From Nitrosomonas eutropha (lineage in GTDB: Bacteria > Pseudomonadota > Gammaproteobacteria > Burkholderiales > Nitrosomonadaceae), in NCBI RefSeq assembly GCF_003201195.1, contig NZ_QICQ01000013.1:1-64000 (forward strand): a DNA stretch of 64,000 nt, written 5' to 3'. Shown piece by piece: positions 1 to 9,773 of this stretch; position 1 is the stretch's first letter; the number at the start of each line of letters is the position of its first letter. A program made the translations under genes and the position numbers. The notes beneath the pieces are model-generated. The model ran no database searches and was not told where the DNA came from. It saw only the letters and a program-made list of their open reading frames with translations.

Positions 1-281
1 TTCTCATACTCCCAGAGATTTTGAACAGGTTCTCAGGCCCTATACTCTAGCTTTATCATTTGTTTCCAAATCTCACGAAAAGGAAAAGACTTTTTATTTT
101 TAAGAAGATAAAGGGTATATATTTGATAATATTCCTCGATTCTTTACCTCTTGCGGGGGACACATTCTGATTGTGTGTGAGACAGCTGTCTACCGAGTGA
201 TCCGGTAAATTTACAGCTGGGATAATCTTGATGTGGTAGATCACGTGGTTGCCATTTGTGGATTACAGGAGAGCGTTGACT

Positions 282-1373
282 GTGGTGTTGAGTAGGGCAG
301 AGAAACTGTTGTGTATCGTTCTGATGCTGATGCTTACTGCTTGTGGTAAGCAGGAAGAGGTTATAAAAATAGCTAACCCGCCAGCAGTCAGTGTAGCTAC
401 GGCCAGGAATGTGTCTATAGAAGTACGAGAGGAATCCATTGGTTCACTGGAGGGCATAATGGATCCCACGATCGCGGCGGAAGTATCTGGGCGTGTCCTT
501 AAAGTATTGGTGCGCCAGGGGCAACATGTGAAAAAAGGACAGGAAATTGCTTTGTTGGATCCGGCGGATCATCAGCTGCTACGACGTGAAGCGCTCAGCG
601 AGGTGGCAAGACTGGAGGCGTTGCTGGAAAACCAACAGCGTTCAGTCGAACGTAATACCCGGCTGGTAGAACGAAATTTTATTTCCCAGATCGTGTTGGA
701 TGATGTCAAGACTCAGGAAATAGCATTGCGCCGGCAGCTGGAAGGAGCGAAATCCCGTCTGGCCACAATTGAACATAATAAATCTAAGACACGCCTGTTT
801 TCGCCAATGGATGGAAAAATTGAATCCCAGACCGTTGTTGAGGGAGACTATGTCAAGGTTGGCGATCCGTTGCTACAAATTATCAGTAATCAGCATTTGC
901 GTGCACATCTGCCATTCCCGGAAAGTATTGCTTCATATATCAGACCGAATCTTGAAGTTAGGCTGAGCACACCTACCTCTGATACTGAAATTATTTCCCA
1001 TATCAGGGAATTGAAGCCTGCAATTGGTGTTAGCAATCGGGCGATTGATGCACTTGTCTATATTGAGAACCAGCCTGGTTGGCACGCGGGTGCAAGCGTT
1101 AGTGGTGTGGTCATCCTTGGCGTGCGTGAGAATGTAGTGGTTGTGCCGGAGCAGAGTGTAGTGCTCAGGCCGGCAGGCCAGGTGGTTTATGCTATCAATG
1201 GCGAGCAGGTTGAACAGCGTGTCGTGCGAACCGGATTAAATCAGGATGGAATGGTTGAAATCATTGATGGCGTACAAGCAGGTGAGCAGATAGTGCTGGA
1301 TGGTGCAGCTTTTCTTACCGACGGCACCAAGGTCACTATACAAAGGGAAATACTGGGGCAAGCGAATTCATGA
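282..1373 (+). CDS. RND efflux periplasmic adaptor (membrane fusion) lipoprotein
   Basis: Adaptor subunit that would link an inner-membrane RND pump to an outer-membrane channel. The N-terminus is a lipoprotein signal: a hydrophobic run followed by the lipobox LTAC about 20 residues in, so the mature protein is probably lipid-anchored. A biotinyl-lipoyl-like domain (VSGRVLKVLVRQGQHVKKGQ), an alpha-hairpin rich in Leu/Glu/Arg, then a second lipoyl half (SPMDGKIESQTVVEGDYVKV) and a beta-barrel follow in the usual HlyD/AcrA order. I chose the GTG at 282 because AGGAGA at 267-272 sits 9 nt upstream; an upstream TTG at 249 lacks a ribosome site. It overlaps the pump gene by 4 nt (ATGA), so the two are translationally coupled. 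No outer-membrane factor gene is adjacent. Substrate cannot be told from sequence. Confidence 0.9.
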   Translation: MVLSRAEKLLCIVLMLMLTACGKQEEVIKIANPPAVSVATARNVSIEVREESIGSLEGIMDPTIAAEVSGRVLKVLVRQGQHVKKGQEIALLDPADHQLLRREALSEVARLEALLENQQRSVERNTRLVERNFISQIVLDDVKTQEIALRRQLEGAKSRLATIEHNKSKTRLFSPMDGKIESQTVVEGDYVKVGDPLLQIISNQHLRAHLPFPESIASYIRPNLEVRLSTPTSDTEIISHIRELKPAIGVSNRAIDALVYIENQPGWHAGASVSGVVILGVRENVVVVPEQSVVLRPAGQVVYAINGEQVEQRVVRTGLNQDGMVEIIDGVQAGEQIVLDGAAFLTDGTKVTIQREILGQANS

Positions 1374-4300
1374 CGCTGCCAGAGCTGTCGATCAAGCGCC
1401 ATGTGCTGGCGTGGATGGTTTCAGGATTACTGGTATTGCTAGGTGTTATCAGTTATCAGCGAATTGGAATGGATCGCTGGCCATATATCGAATTTCCAGT
1501 CATTTCGGTAACTACGACACTGGCTGGAGCAAACCCTGATATTGTTGATGCCAGTATTACCGGCATTATTGAAACCGCCATTAATACCATTCCCGGTATT
1601 GAACATGTGCAATCCAGCTCTTCTCCGAGTGTCTCAACGACAACAATCACCTTCGTTCTGGATAAGAATATTGATGTTGCCTATAACGAGGTGCAGGCAA
1701 ATATCAGCCAGATTCTGAAACGTTTGCCAGATGATACCGACCCGCCAATCGTACGCAAAATCGAAACTAACGCACAGCCTGTGATGTGGCTGTCGCTGCA
1801 GGGTGATCGGACTTTACAGCAACTTAATCTGTATGGATTTAATGTCATCAAGAAAAAACTGGAAACCATTGATGGTGTCGGTGAGGTTCGTCTGGGAGGG
1901 CGGCGAGATCGCACGATACGAATCAATGTTTTGCCCGAGCGTATGGCTACCTATAACCTGGCTGCCAGCGATGTCATCAATGCTTTTCGGCGCGAGCATA
2001 TTCAGCTACCGGGTGGCTTCCTGACAGGTAAAAACACGGAGAGATTAATCAAGCTGGATTTAGAGTTTCATAATCTAAAAGATGTGGGCAATCTGATCGT
2101 AGCTTACCGTGAAGGTGCTCCGATCAGATTGAAGGAAATTGCAGAGATTGCGGATGATCTGGCTGATTACCGCCAAGTGGCCCGATTCAATGGGCTACCC
2201 TCGCTAGGACTGGGAATTGTCAAGGTTTCAAATGCCAACACGGTTGCTATTATCGATGAAGTTGAGCGCCGGCTGGCAGAAGATATCAATCCGAGCTTGC
2301 CGCCCGGGATGCGTATCAGTATTTCTTCCAGTGATGCGATTTTTATCAAGGAGCTGGTATATGCACTGCAGGAACATCTAGTCGAAGGTACCTTGCTAGC
2401 TGCGCTGATCGTCTGGTTGTTTCTGCGTTCAGTGCGTTCAACGCTGATTATTGCGACTGCAATTCCGGTATCACTGATGGGTGCCATTGCTGTCATGTAT
2501 TTCTCGGGTTTTACTTTTAACACCATGACGTTGCTGGCTTTGCTGTTGCTGATCGGGGTGGTGGTGGATGATGCCATCGTGGTGTTGGAGAATATTTTCC
2601 GGCATATGAGTCGCGATCAGGCAAGGCACGGTAAAGTGGATGTGGTGGCTGCCTCGATTAGAGGCAGTCACGAAGTGGTATTCGCTGTCATGGCAGCTAC
2701 GCTGGCGCTGGTATGTATCTTTGCACCAGTAATCTTTATGGAAGGTATCATCGGCAAATTCTTCAAGTCATTTGCTGTGGTTGTTACCTTTGGTGTGCTG
2801 ATTTCCCTGCTTGTTTCATTAACGCTGACACCTATGCTGTGTTCACGTTATTTGCGTGTCGATCGGAAACATGGTCGTCTCTATTATTGGCTGGATAACT
2901 GGTTTGATCGTATGGATCAGCGTTATGTTTTGCTGCTGACGTTTTCCATACAGCATCGTTGGAAAGTCATTGTGCTTACCATCATAATGGTATTGAGCAG
3001 TATTTTCTTCTTTGGGAAAGTAGATAAGGAATTTTCTCCAGAAACGGATGAAGGTGTATTTACAATAACGTTCAGAACGCCACTTGGTTCAAGTATTGAC
3101 TATACCGATTCCCGCCTCAGGTTGATCGAGCGTGTGTTGGCAACGTATCCCTCAGAGGTTATCAGTTATTTTGGAATGATTGGGGCCGGGCAGGATGGCC
3201 AGGTGAATAAAGGGTTTGTCAATGTACGCTTGTATGATCGAAACGCCCGTAATATGAGCCAGAAGGTGTTGATGCGTGAACTGAGAGAACATTTCGATAA
3301 AATTCCTGGCGTCCGGGCGTTTCCTGCCCCGATTTCCATTGTGCGTGGCCAACGCTCAGAAAAATTACAATTTAATTTGACTGGCTCCAATCTGCAGAAA
3401 GTGGGGCGTCTGGCTAAGGAAATGCAGCTACGGTTGGGAAGAATTCCAGGGATGGGCAAGGTTGATCTTGATCTTGATCTTGATTTGCCGCAGCTGATCG
3501 TGAATATAGACCGGACACGTGCTGCCAGTCTCGGTATATCTGCAACCGATATTGCCACGGCAATCAATATGTTTACCGGTGGTGTTGACGTGGCCAGATT
3601 CAACGATGATCCCGGGGATGGGCAACGCTATGAGATCCGGATTAAAGGTAAGGAAGATCGGTTTAGCCAGTTGGACGATCTGAAAAAGATTTATCTGAGA
3701 AGTAACGGGAATGAGCTGGTAAGACTGGATGCGGTTGCTGAATTTCGGGATACCCTGGGTGCCGCGTTAATCGGGCGCTTTGATCTGCAATATGCGGCGA
3801 TGTTCTATATCAACCCTATACTGCCGCTGGATAAAGCAACCGATAGTGTATTTCAGCAGGCTACTGAATTATTGCCGCCGGGTTATACGGTAAAACTTAC
3901 CGGGCAGGCGGAAGAATTGGCCAAGACGATGAAGAGTACCGTATTTATTTTTACGCTTGCACTGATTTTGCTTTACATGGTGCTGGCCAGTCAGTTCAAT
4001 TCCTTTCTGCAGCCGCTTATCATTATGGTGGCACAGCCACTTGCCATTATTGGCGGTATTTTTGCCTTGTGGCTGACGGGCAATTCACTCAACATCTTTT
4101 CTATGATCGGGCTGGTGTTGCTGATCGGCCTGGTGGCAAAAAATTCCATCCTGTTGATTGATCTAACTAATCAACTGCGTGAACAGGGCAAGTCTATTGA
4201 TGCAGCTCTTAAGGAGGCCTGTCCGATCCGGCTGCGGCCAGTGCTGATGACCTCGTTGACTGTCATCCTCGCACTGCTGCCGGCAGCGATGGGGCTGGGG

Positions 4301-4456
4301 GCCGGTGCTGAAACCAATCGCCCGCTTGCTGTTGCAGTTATCGGGGGCATGGTTTCCTCAACACTGCTTACATTAGTGGTGGTGCCGGCCGTTTATTCCC
4401 TGGTGATGCAGACAGTGGATAAATTGCATCTCTCCCGGCGTGCCTCCACTGAATGA
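1370..4456 (+). CDS. RND family efflux pump inner-membrane permease
   Basis: Proton-driven exporter of the AcrB/MdtB superfamily, 1028 residues, the usual length. It shows the duplicated RND layout: TM1 near residue 15-30, a large periplasmic loop, a TM cluster around residues 340-540 with the proton-relay motif in TM4 (GVVVDDAIVVLENIF, two adjacent Asp), a second periplasmic loop, and a second TM cluster around 860-1015 (GLVAKNSILLIDLTNQLR). It starts inside the stop of the adaptor gene (ATGA). A short hexanucleotide repeat at 3464-3481 makes an Asp-Leu repeat in the second porter loop. It converges with the amylase gene, 7 nt apart. Whether it exports drugs, metals or metabolites is not determinable here. 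Confidence 0.95.
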   Translation: MTLPELSIKRHVLAWMVSGLLVLLGVISYQRIGMDRWPYIEFPVISVTTTLAGANPDIVDASITGIIETAINTIPGIEHVQSSSSPSVSTTTITFVLDKNIDVAYNEVQANISQILKRLPDDTDPPIVRKIETNAQPVMWLSLQGDRTLQQLNLYGFNVIKKKLETIDGVGEVRLGGRRDRTIRINVLPERMATYNLAASDVINAFRREHIQLPGGFLTGKNTERLIKLDLEFHNLKDVGNLIVAYREGAPIRLKEIAEIADDLADYRQVARFNGLPSLGLGIVKVSNANTVAIIDEVERRLAEDINPSLPPGMRISISSSDAIFIKELVYALQEHLVEGTLLAALIVWLFLRSVRSTLIIATAIPVSLMGAIAVMYFSGFTFNTMTLLALLLLIGVVVDDAIVVLENIFRHMSRDQARHGKVDVVAASIRGSHEVVFAVMAATLALVCIFAPVIFMEGIIGKFFKSFAVVVTFGVLISLLVSLTLTPMLCSRYLRVDRKHGRLYYWLDNWFDRMDQRYVLLLTFSIQHRWKVIVLTIIMVLSSIFFFGKVDKEFSPETDEGVFTITFRTPLGSSIDYTDSRLRLIERVLATYPSEVISYFGMIGAGQDGQVNKGFVNVRLYDRNARNMSQKVLMRELREHFDKIPGVRAFPAPISIVRGQRSEKLQFNLTGSNLQKVGRLAKEMQLRLGRIPGMGKVDLDLDLDLPQLIVNIDRTRAASLGISATDIATAINMFTGGVDVARFNDDPGDGQRYEIRIKGKEDRFSQLDDLKKIYLRSNGNELVRLDAVAEFRDTLGAALIGRFDLQYAAMFYINPILPLDKATDSVFQQATELLPPGYTVKLTGQAEELAKTMKSTVFIFTLALILLYMVLASQFNSFLQPLIIMVAQPLAIIGGIFALWLTGNSLNIFSMIGLVLLIGLVAKNSILLIDLTNQLREQGKSIDAALKEACPIRLRPVLMTSLTVILALLPAAMGLGAGAETNRPLAVAVIGGMVSSTLLTLVVVPAVYSLVMQTVDKLHLSRRASTE

Positions 4457-4463
4457 GTTGAGG

Positions 4464-5948
4464 TTAAGGTTGCTTTTCCAGAATGCGGTAACCCCAGGCA
4501 GGCAGGTCAACAAAAAGCTGAGTAATATTTTCTATCCGAACTGGTAACGATTCACTCGGATTCATCAGATCATGCCAGCTCCCGGTACTTTCTTTTGGTT
4601 GTAAATCAGCAAACTCCACTAGACATTGGCCCGGATGGGGTGCGTAGTTGACGATGATTAGCAGAGAGTCACTGTTTTCTCCCTGCCAGCGGTATGCGAT
4701 GAAATTATTCCAAGTCCCATTCTCTTTCTGGGCCGGCAAGCATTCCAGCAATACCCAGTTTCCCTGTCGTAACACCGGATTTTTCAGAATCTGCAGTAGC
4801 TGTTGATAAAAGTGACTGAGTCTGGAGTCTGTCGGCTCAACCGGACTTCTGCATAAGTGAATCGGGATATGTACCCGCTTGCCTTCCAGTTGTCCAGCCT
4901 GAAAAAAACGCATCCCTGGTGCCAGATAATTGATCATGGCTGCTGCTTCATGCACAGTCGGTGGAAAAACAGTTGCCGCGCGCTGCTCATCGTGATTCTC
5001 CAAGAACCGGGCGAGTTTGCGCTGATAAGTGATATCTGCTGTGAGATGGTCGTGCACAGGTTTGGGAACTTGGCTAAGTAGCCGATCATATAATCGTTTG
5101 TCGTAAGTGTAATCAAATCCTTGCTGCTGCAGCATCCATTCCAGATCCCAGTACACTTCAGCCAGAAAAAGGAAACCCGGAAATTGTTTGCGGACTGCCT
5201 GAATGGTGGCAGGCCAGAAGGAGGTAATAGAGCGCTGCCAAGTACGTTCAAAAATTTGCGGTAACAACAGCATGGCCATATCACAACGTACGCCGTCGCA
5301 CAGCTTGGCAATGTTTAGCAGTTCTACTTGCATCGCCTGTTGTACGGCAGGATTGCTGTAATCCAGTTGTAGGGTATCTGGCCAGCCATCAAAGTAAGGG
5401 TCACGGCCATAGGCAAAAATTCGCTGATCTTTGCCAGATGAATTCGATACAAGTGCAACATAGTTTTGTGGATTGCGCTGTAAATCCTCCCGTGTCCCGT
5501 TGATATAGAACTCGGGGTGTGTCTGCATCCAGGGATGATCCAGTGCGGTGTGATTAGGAACGAAATCGAGCATGAGGCGCAATCCGCGTTCATTGAGTTT
5601 GTGGCGCAGGTGCTGCAGCGCCTTGTTTCCTCCCAGTCTGTCGGCCACCTGATAACGGGTAATGGCAAAGCAGGAACCGCAAATATCTGTCTCGGATAGA
5701 TCCGGTAAGCAGGTGGCCTTAAAGCTTTTCTGCCAACCAGGCTGTGTACGTGAAACACGCTGGCCAGCTTTTCCGGTTTCCCATACGCCAAGCAGCCATA
5801 CCCAGTCAAACCCCAGTTCAGCTAACCGATCCCATTCACTATCAGGCCAATCATTCAGTGGGGGAGGTGAGATAGCAGCGCGTGAAAGCTCGTACTGTCT
5901 GATGCGGGCGTTGAGCTGATACAGCAGGGGATAGGAAGGGATGGTCAT
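4464..5948 (-). CDS. GH13 alpha-amylase family glycoside hydrolase
   Basis: A cytoplasmic-looking (no signal peptide) 494-residue protein of glycoside hydrolase family 13. The four GH13 blocks are visible: region I DFVPNH (D128, H133), region II GVRCDMAM with the nucleophile D223, region III LAEVYWD with acid/base E264, and region IV ENHDEQ (H319, D320). The C-terminal part is a beta-rich domain with DLMNPSE and PAWGYRILE. The set of catalytic residues is complete, so activity on alpha-glucans or sucrose-like sugars is expected, but the specificity is not clear; it resembles stand-alone amylases found in Nitrosomonas-like bacteria that also carry sucrose/glycogen metabolism. It converges with the RND pump gene. 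Confidence 0.88.
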   Translation of the reverse strand: MTIPSYPLLYQLNARIRQYELSRAAISPPPLNDWPDSEWDRLAELGFDWVWLLGVWETGKAGQRVSRTQPGWQKSFKATCLPDLSETDICGSCFAITRYQVADRLGGNKALQHLRHKLNERGLRLMLDFVPNHTALDHPWMQTHPEFYINGTREDLQRNPQNYVALVSNSSGKDQRIFAYGRDPYFDGWPDTLQLDYSNPAVQQAMQVELLNIAKLCDGVRCDMAMLLLPQIFERTWQRSITSFWPATIQAVRKQFPGFLFLAEVYWDLEWMLQQQGFDYTYDKRLYDRLLSQVPKPVHDHLTADITYQRKLARFLENHDEQRAATVFPPTVHEAAAMINYLAPGMRFFQAGQLEGKRVHIPIHLCRSPVEPTDSRLSHFYQQLLQILKNPVLRQGNWVLLECLPAQKENGTWNNFIAYRWQGENSDSLLIIVNYAPHPGQCLVEFADLQPKESTGSWHDLMNPSESLPVRIENITQLFVDLPAWGYRILEKQP

Positions 5949-6107
5949 AGAATATTTCTAATTTTCATCAATTTTCGGGAGAGCCAGTAGCATACCGATC
6001 AATAGTTTGCCCTTCGGCTGCAACGATAAATTACCAAGCATTCATTATGCATAATTCTTGAAAAGAATCTAACTATGTGTCTGGAAATATTTGAGCACTA
6101 TATTTCT

Positions 6108-6947
6108 TTACTGATGCTTGTGCCCGGCCTTAGCCAATAATTTATCCAGTACAGAAACGGGCAAGATGCGCTTGAGAAGGCCAAACATGTGGGTCGGAAA
6201 GGTAACGTAATAGCGGGCATCAGGGGTACGTGATTCAAGTATACAGATCACCTTTTTCAATACGGCTTCTGGAGGCAGAGTGAAAGGGACAGTGGGTCCC
6301 TGCTTGTTCAGCCGGTCCTGAACAATGAGGTATTTCTCGCGGTGAATACTGTGCTCGATATCGATGTAGCGTTCAAACGCCTTCATTGCGTTGGCACGGA
6401 ATTTCGTGGCAATTGGCCCTGGTTCGATCAGGCTGACAAAAATATTGCTCCCTCTCAGTTCCAGCCGTAAGGTATCGCTCCAGCCTTCGACTGCAAATTT
6501 GGAGGCGTTGTACGCGCCACGGAACGGCATGGCAGCAAAGCCAAGTATGGAGCTGTTTTGTATGATACGACCCTGTTCCTGCTTGCGCATGACGGGCAAG
6601 ATCAGATTGGTCAGCTCCACCCAACCAAAAAAATTGGTTTCAAATTGGGCGCGCATGGCTTCCCGACTGAGATCTTCAACCGCCCCAGGCAGGCCATATG
6701 CACCATTGTTAAATAATGCATACAATTGGCCATTGCTGCGATTCAGGGTTTCTTCAACTGCGCGTTGAATTGAGCTGGAATCGTTCAGATCAAGTTGGAA
6801 ACTTTCTAATCCCTCAGCAAGCAACATGTCCACACTTTCCTGCCTGCGGGCGGTGGCAAAAACACGGTAACCGCGCGTCTGCAATTCATGCGCAACGCAA
6901 TAGCCAATGCCGCTGGAGCAACCGGTAATCAATATGGATTTTTTCAT
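6108..6947 (-). CDS. SDR family NAD(P)-dependent oxidoreductase
   Basis: Classical short-chain dehydrogenase, 279 residues. The cofactor motif TGCSSGIG is at residues 8-15, the NNGAYG segment near 80 corresponds to the NNAG motif, and the catalytic Ser/Tyr/Lys are S132 or S133, Y146 and K150 (YNASK). The sequence FAVEGWSDTLRLEL after the active site and the basic C-terminus resemble the YbbO-like group of SDRs that act on retinol, steroid or aldehyde-type substrates. It stands alone on the minus strand with 60 nt to the next gene upstream of it. No partner gene suggests a substrate. Confidence 0.88.
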   Translation of the reverse strand: MKKSILITGCSSGIGYCVAHELQTRGYRVFATARRQESVDMLLAEGLESFQLDLNDSSSIQRAVEETLNRSNGQLYALFNNGAYGLPGAVEDLSREAMRAQFETNFFGWVELTNLILPVMRKQEQGRIIQNSSILGFAAMPFRGAYNASKFAVEGWSDTLRLELRGSNIFVSLIEPGPIATKFRANAMKAFERYIDIEHSIHREKYLIVQDRLNKQGPTVPFTLPPEAVLKKVICILESRTPDARYYVTFPTHMFGLLKRILPVSVLDKLLAKAGHKHQ

Positions 6948-7007
6948 AAGCTGGATTTGAGCGATATTAAAATAAAAGAGGGAGTATGAGCAGCATCTGG
7001 GTGATGA

Positions 7008-7601
7008 TCAATTTACGCTGCGGGTTGTCCGAAGTTCCCTAAAGTTCATTCTGAATACGCTTATACCCTTGTACAAGGGTATTTTGTTGGTTCTGGCGAC
7101 ATCCTCAGAAAATTTTGATGCTTGGGGGGTTACTTTTTTGATGGAAGCCAGGTCGGTTTTTGGCCTGATGCGTTGTGTGGAAGGAACATAAAAGCCTGGT
7201 GGCAGATCGCAGCTATCAACGACTGAATTGTGGCGAACGACACATCCTTCACCGATTGTGCAGTTGAACAGTACACTGTTAAATCCAATGAACACTCCGG
7301 GGCCGACAGTACAAGGCCCGTGTACAATTGCCCGGTGGGCGATTGAGGTGCGCTCCCTGATAGTAACTGCTGCACCCAATTTGGAGTGAATGACTACGCC
7401 ATCCTGAATATTGGAATGCGCACCTATTGTAATGGGTTCCATATTTCCGGCTTCATCCACCTCATCCGCCCGAATGACAACGTATGGCCCGATAAACGCA
7501 TTTTCGTGTACGACAACACGTCCACAGAGAATGGCAGTGGGATCAACAAAAGCACTTTCGTGGACGATCGGCTGATCACCCGTGGGGTTTTTTCTAATCA
7601 T
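7008..7601 (-). CDS. gamma-class carbonic anhydrase-like hexapeptide protein
   Basis: Left-handed beta-helix protein of the gamma-carbonic anhydrase / YrdA / PaaY group, 197 residues. Hexapeptide repeats run from about residue 12 to 140. Three histidines sit where the metal ligands of this family lie: H72 in VVIHS, and H89 and H94 in IAHRAIVHG, the last two with the family spacing of five. A helical C-terminal tail (residues 150-197) follows. Metal binding is therefore likely, and carbonic anhydrase activity possible, but many close relatives are inactive or acyltransferases. It is divergent from the glutathione peroxidase gene with a 30-nt gap. Confidence 0.8.
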   Translation of the reverse strand: MIRKNPTGDQPIVHESAFVDPTAILCGRVVVHENAFIGPYVVIRADEVDEAGNMEPITIGAHSNIQDGVVIHSKLGAAVTIRERTSIAHRAIVHGPCTVGPGVFIGFNSVLFNCTIGEGCVVRHNSVVDSCDLPPGFYVPSTQRIRPKTDLASIKKVTPQASKFSEDVARTNKIPLYKGISVFRMNFRELRTTRSVN

Positions 7602-7631
7602 GATAATTTCTGAGTAGCATTATAAATAGCG

Positions 7632-8108
7632 ATGGATATCTATGACTATGGTATAAAAACGATTGATGGGCAGAATAAACTGCTCAGCGATTATAAGGGT
7701 AAAGTCTTGCTGATAGTGAACACGGCCAGTAAATGTGGTTTTACACCTCAGTATCAGAGTTTGGAAGCGTTATATCGACGATACAAGGATCAGGGGCTGG
7801 TTGTACTTGCTTTTCCCTGTAACCAATTTGGCCGCCAGGAACCGGGTAATGAACGTGAAATTCAGGAATTTTGCTCATCCGGTTACAACATCAGCTTTCC
7901 TTTATTTGCAAAGATTGAGGTGAATGGTACCAATACCCATCCGCTCTACCAATATCTGAAGAATGAAAAACCTGGTGTGCTGGGTTCCAAGGGTATCAAA
8001 TGGAATTTCACCAAGTTTCTGGTAGATAGAACCGGGAAAGTGGTTAAACGTTATGCGCCAGTTGATAAGCCGGAATCTCTGGTTGGAGATATCGAACAGT
8101 TGCTCTAA
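7632..8108 (+). CDS. glutathione peroxidase (cysteine type)
   Basis: Thiol peroxidase of the BtuE/GPx family, 158 residues, full length. The peroxidatic residue is a cysteine, C35 in NTASKCGFT, not selenocysteine. The second conserved block FPCNQFG holds C63, the usual resolving cysteine of thioredoxin-dependent members, and the KWNFTKF block supplies W124 and N125 of the catalytic tetrad. This combination suggests the enzyme uses thioredoxin more than glutathione. It reduces organic hydroperoxides in the cytoplasm. The glycosylase gene follows 22 nt later on the same strand, so a small oxidative and DNA damage operon is possible. Confidence 0.92.
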   Translation: MDIYDYGIKTIDGQNKLLSDYKGKVLLIVNTASKCGFTPQYQSLEALYRRYKDQGLVVLAFPCNQFGRQEPGNEREIQEFCSSGYNISFPLFAKIEVNGTNTHPLYQYLKNEKPGVLGSKGIKWNFTKFLVDRTGKVVKRYAPVDKPESLVGDIEQLL

Positions 8109-8130
8109 TTTTATTGAATGTTTGTCGTGT

Positions 8131-8703
8131 ATGAATCTGGTTTCATCTCTTGATATTGATTTTTCAGCTCCCTCTGCTGAAGTGGCGCGTTCCCTGATAG
8201 GCGTGACGCTTATGCTGAATGGTGTAGGTGGTCGGATTGTGGAGGTGGAGGCTTATGATCATGAGGATCCTGCCTCACATTGTTTTGGTGGAATAACGCC
8301 GCGCAATCAGGTGATGTTCGGGCCACCGTGCCATGCGTATGTCTATCGCTCTTACGGCATACATTGGTGCTTCAATATTGTGTGCTGTCCGCCAGGCCAT
8401 GGTGCCGGGGTGCTGATCCGCGCACTGGAGCCGCTGGCAGGAGGATTGGATGTTATGCGGAAACGACGCGGGCTGGATAATGTACGTTTGCTCTGCGCAG
8501 GCCCCGGGCGGCTTTGTCAGGCGCTCGGAATTACTATGGCGCATAGTGGCATGCCGGTTGATATTCCTCCGTTTCAGCTTCTGCCGGCCACAACTCCGGT
8601 AACAGTTATTACCGGGCCGCGTATTGGTATCTCCAGGGCAAAAGAAATACCCTGGCGTTTTGGGTTGGCTGGGTCGCGCTTTCTAAGTCGTCCATTTCGC
8701 TGA
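8131..8703 (+). CDS. DNA-3-methyladenine glycosylase (AAG/MPG family)
   Basis: Monofunctional base-excision glycosylase of the alkyladenine (Aag/Mpg) family, 190 residues. The motif [17 protein letters not shown] contains the catalytic glutamate and the family signature, [19 protein letters not shown] forms the DNA-intercalating and substrate pocket region, and [13 protein letters not shown] and [16 protein letters not shown] complete the conserved core. I placed the start at ATG 8131; an open frame continues upstream into the peroxidase gene but that part has no homologous look. Weak ribosome site. Removes alkylated purines from DNA. Confidence 0.9.
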   Translation: MNLVSSLDIDFSAPSAEVARSLIGVTLMLNGVGGRIVEVEAYDHEDPASHCFGGITPRNQVMFGPPCHAYVYRSYGIHWCFNIVCCPPGHGAGVLIRALEPLAGGLDVMRKRRGLDNVRLLCAGPGRLCQALGITMAHSGMPVDIPPFQLLPATTPVTVITGPRIGISRAKEIPWRFGLAGSRFLSRPFR

Positions 8704-8884
8704 ATTTCTGCAGAAGCGAGTAAGTCGAGTCCTTGTCAGTAAGGGCTGATGTGGTTTGTGATAACCCGGAAGCTGGAAGTGTGTTTCTGAAATTATTGGC
8801 TTGATTTTTATACTTAATAGCGCTGCTGGAGAAAATAAAGTAGATATTCTTTATTTCCTCCAAGGCTTGTCGGCGTGGTTTGCT

Positions 8885-9268
8885 TTAGGTTTTTTCTACA
8901 ATGTGGCGCAAAAGATCAGTTGAAGTAAGGATACCCCACGGCTGGTTCCCTTCTACTCTGACAATAAGACTGTTGATTTTGTTATCCAGCATTGTCCGGA
9001 TAGCGGTATTAATTTCGGCGGAAGGTTCGATTACGATGGGTGCATCACTCATGAGATCCTTGACAAGATGTTCGGCTTTAACATCATTTGAGTCATGTCT
9101 GGCCATTGATAGATCTCTGTCACTCAATACGCCAACCAGTTTTCCACCATCCAGTACGGGGAGATGATGGCAGGCACATTCTTTCATTATCTCCAGGGCT
9201 TTTTCCACTGAAATATCGAAGCCTATGGTTTGAGGCATAGGCGTCATCAGATCACGAACTTGTGTCAT
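8885..9268 (-). CDS. CBS domain-pair protein (downstream copy)
   Basis: A 127-residue protein made of one Bateman module, that is two CBS motifs: residues about 1-60 (VRDLMTPMPQTIG, then GVLSDRDLSMARHD) and 65-127 (KDLMSDAPIVIEPSAE, then GILTSTDLLRHIVEKT). Such stand-alone CBS pairs bind adenine nucleotides or S-adenosylmethionine and act as sensors of partner proteins; the partner is unknown. It overlaps the stop of the upstream CBS gene by 4 nt (ATGA), so the two are coupled and perhaps form a heteromeric pair. Confidence 0.85.
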   Translation of the reverse strand: MTQVRDLMTPMPQTIGFDISVEKALEIMKECACHHLPVLDGGKLVGVLSDRDLSMARHDSNDVKAEHLVKDLMSDAPIVIEPSAEINTAIRTMLDNKINSLIVRVEGNQPWGILTSTDLLRHIVEKT

Positions 9269-9675
9269 TTTCTGCCTCGTAATATCTCAATCAGAACATC
9301 CAGTGCATCAGTTACTGTGAATATACCCTGCAGATCTCCCTTTTCATCTGCCACCAGAACGCTGCCGATTTTTTTCTCTGACATTTCCAGAATCACATCC
9401 TCGATGGAGGTGTTGCCCTGAAAAGTCACGGGATCGGACGTCATTAGATCATCTGCTCGGACCAGGAACTTTTCACGGGCACTCAATGCCGAAACGATTC
9501 TGAGATCCCGATCGCTGACGATGCCCGTGATTTTTCCATTCGACATGATGGGAATGTGGCGCACCTTGAGATTCTTGACGATATCCAGTAACTCCTCAAT
9601 TGAGCTATCCTCGCGCGCGGTGACCGGATAGGGGGTGGTAAATTCCTGAATCGGCAGTTCCAGTTTTGTACTCAT
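9265..9675 (-). CDS. CBS domain-pair protein (upstream copy)
   Basis: A 136-residue two-CBS (Bateman) protein. First CBS: PIQEFTTPYPVTARED to GIVSDRDLRIVSAL; second: ADDLMTSDPVTFQGNT to GIFTVTDALDVLIEIL. I chose ATG 9675 because GGAG lies 6 nt before it; longer in-frame starts exist up to 9720 but have no ribosome site. The coding end overlaps the start of the second CBS gene. The two copies differ clearly in sequence, so they are old paralogues. Function beyond ligand sensing is unknown. Confidence 0.82.
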   Translation of the reverse strand: MSTKLELPIQEFTTPYPVTAREDSSIEELLDIVKNLKVRHIPIMSNGKITGIVSDRDLRIVSALSAREKFLVRADDLMTSDPVTFQGNTSIEDVILEMSEKKIGSVLVADEKGDLQGIFTVTDALDVLIEILRGRK

Positions 9676-9773
9676 AAGCATCTCCATATGCGTAAACTGG
9701 TCTGAGTTATACCAGATCACTAAGTATTAGGGAATCTTGTCCGAGAGAAATAGCAATCAGTTTCTTCGGCTGT

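Noticed and set aside
56-244. 62-residue minus-strand frame at the window start
   Set aside because: No ribosome site, no recognisable domain; probably upstream non-coding sequence of the efflux operon.
8609-8863. 84-residue minus-strand frame after the glycosylase gene
   Set aside because: Mostly antisense to the glycosylase gene and AT-rich tail, no homology-like pattern.
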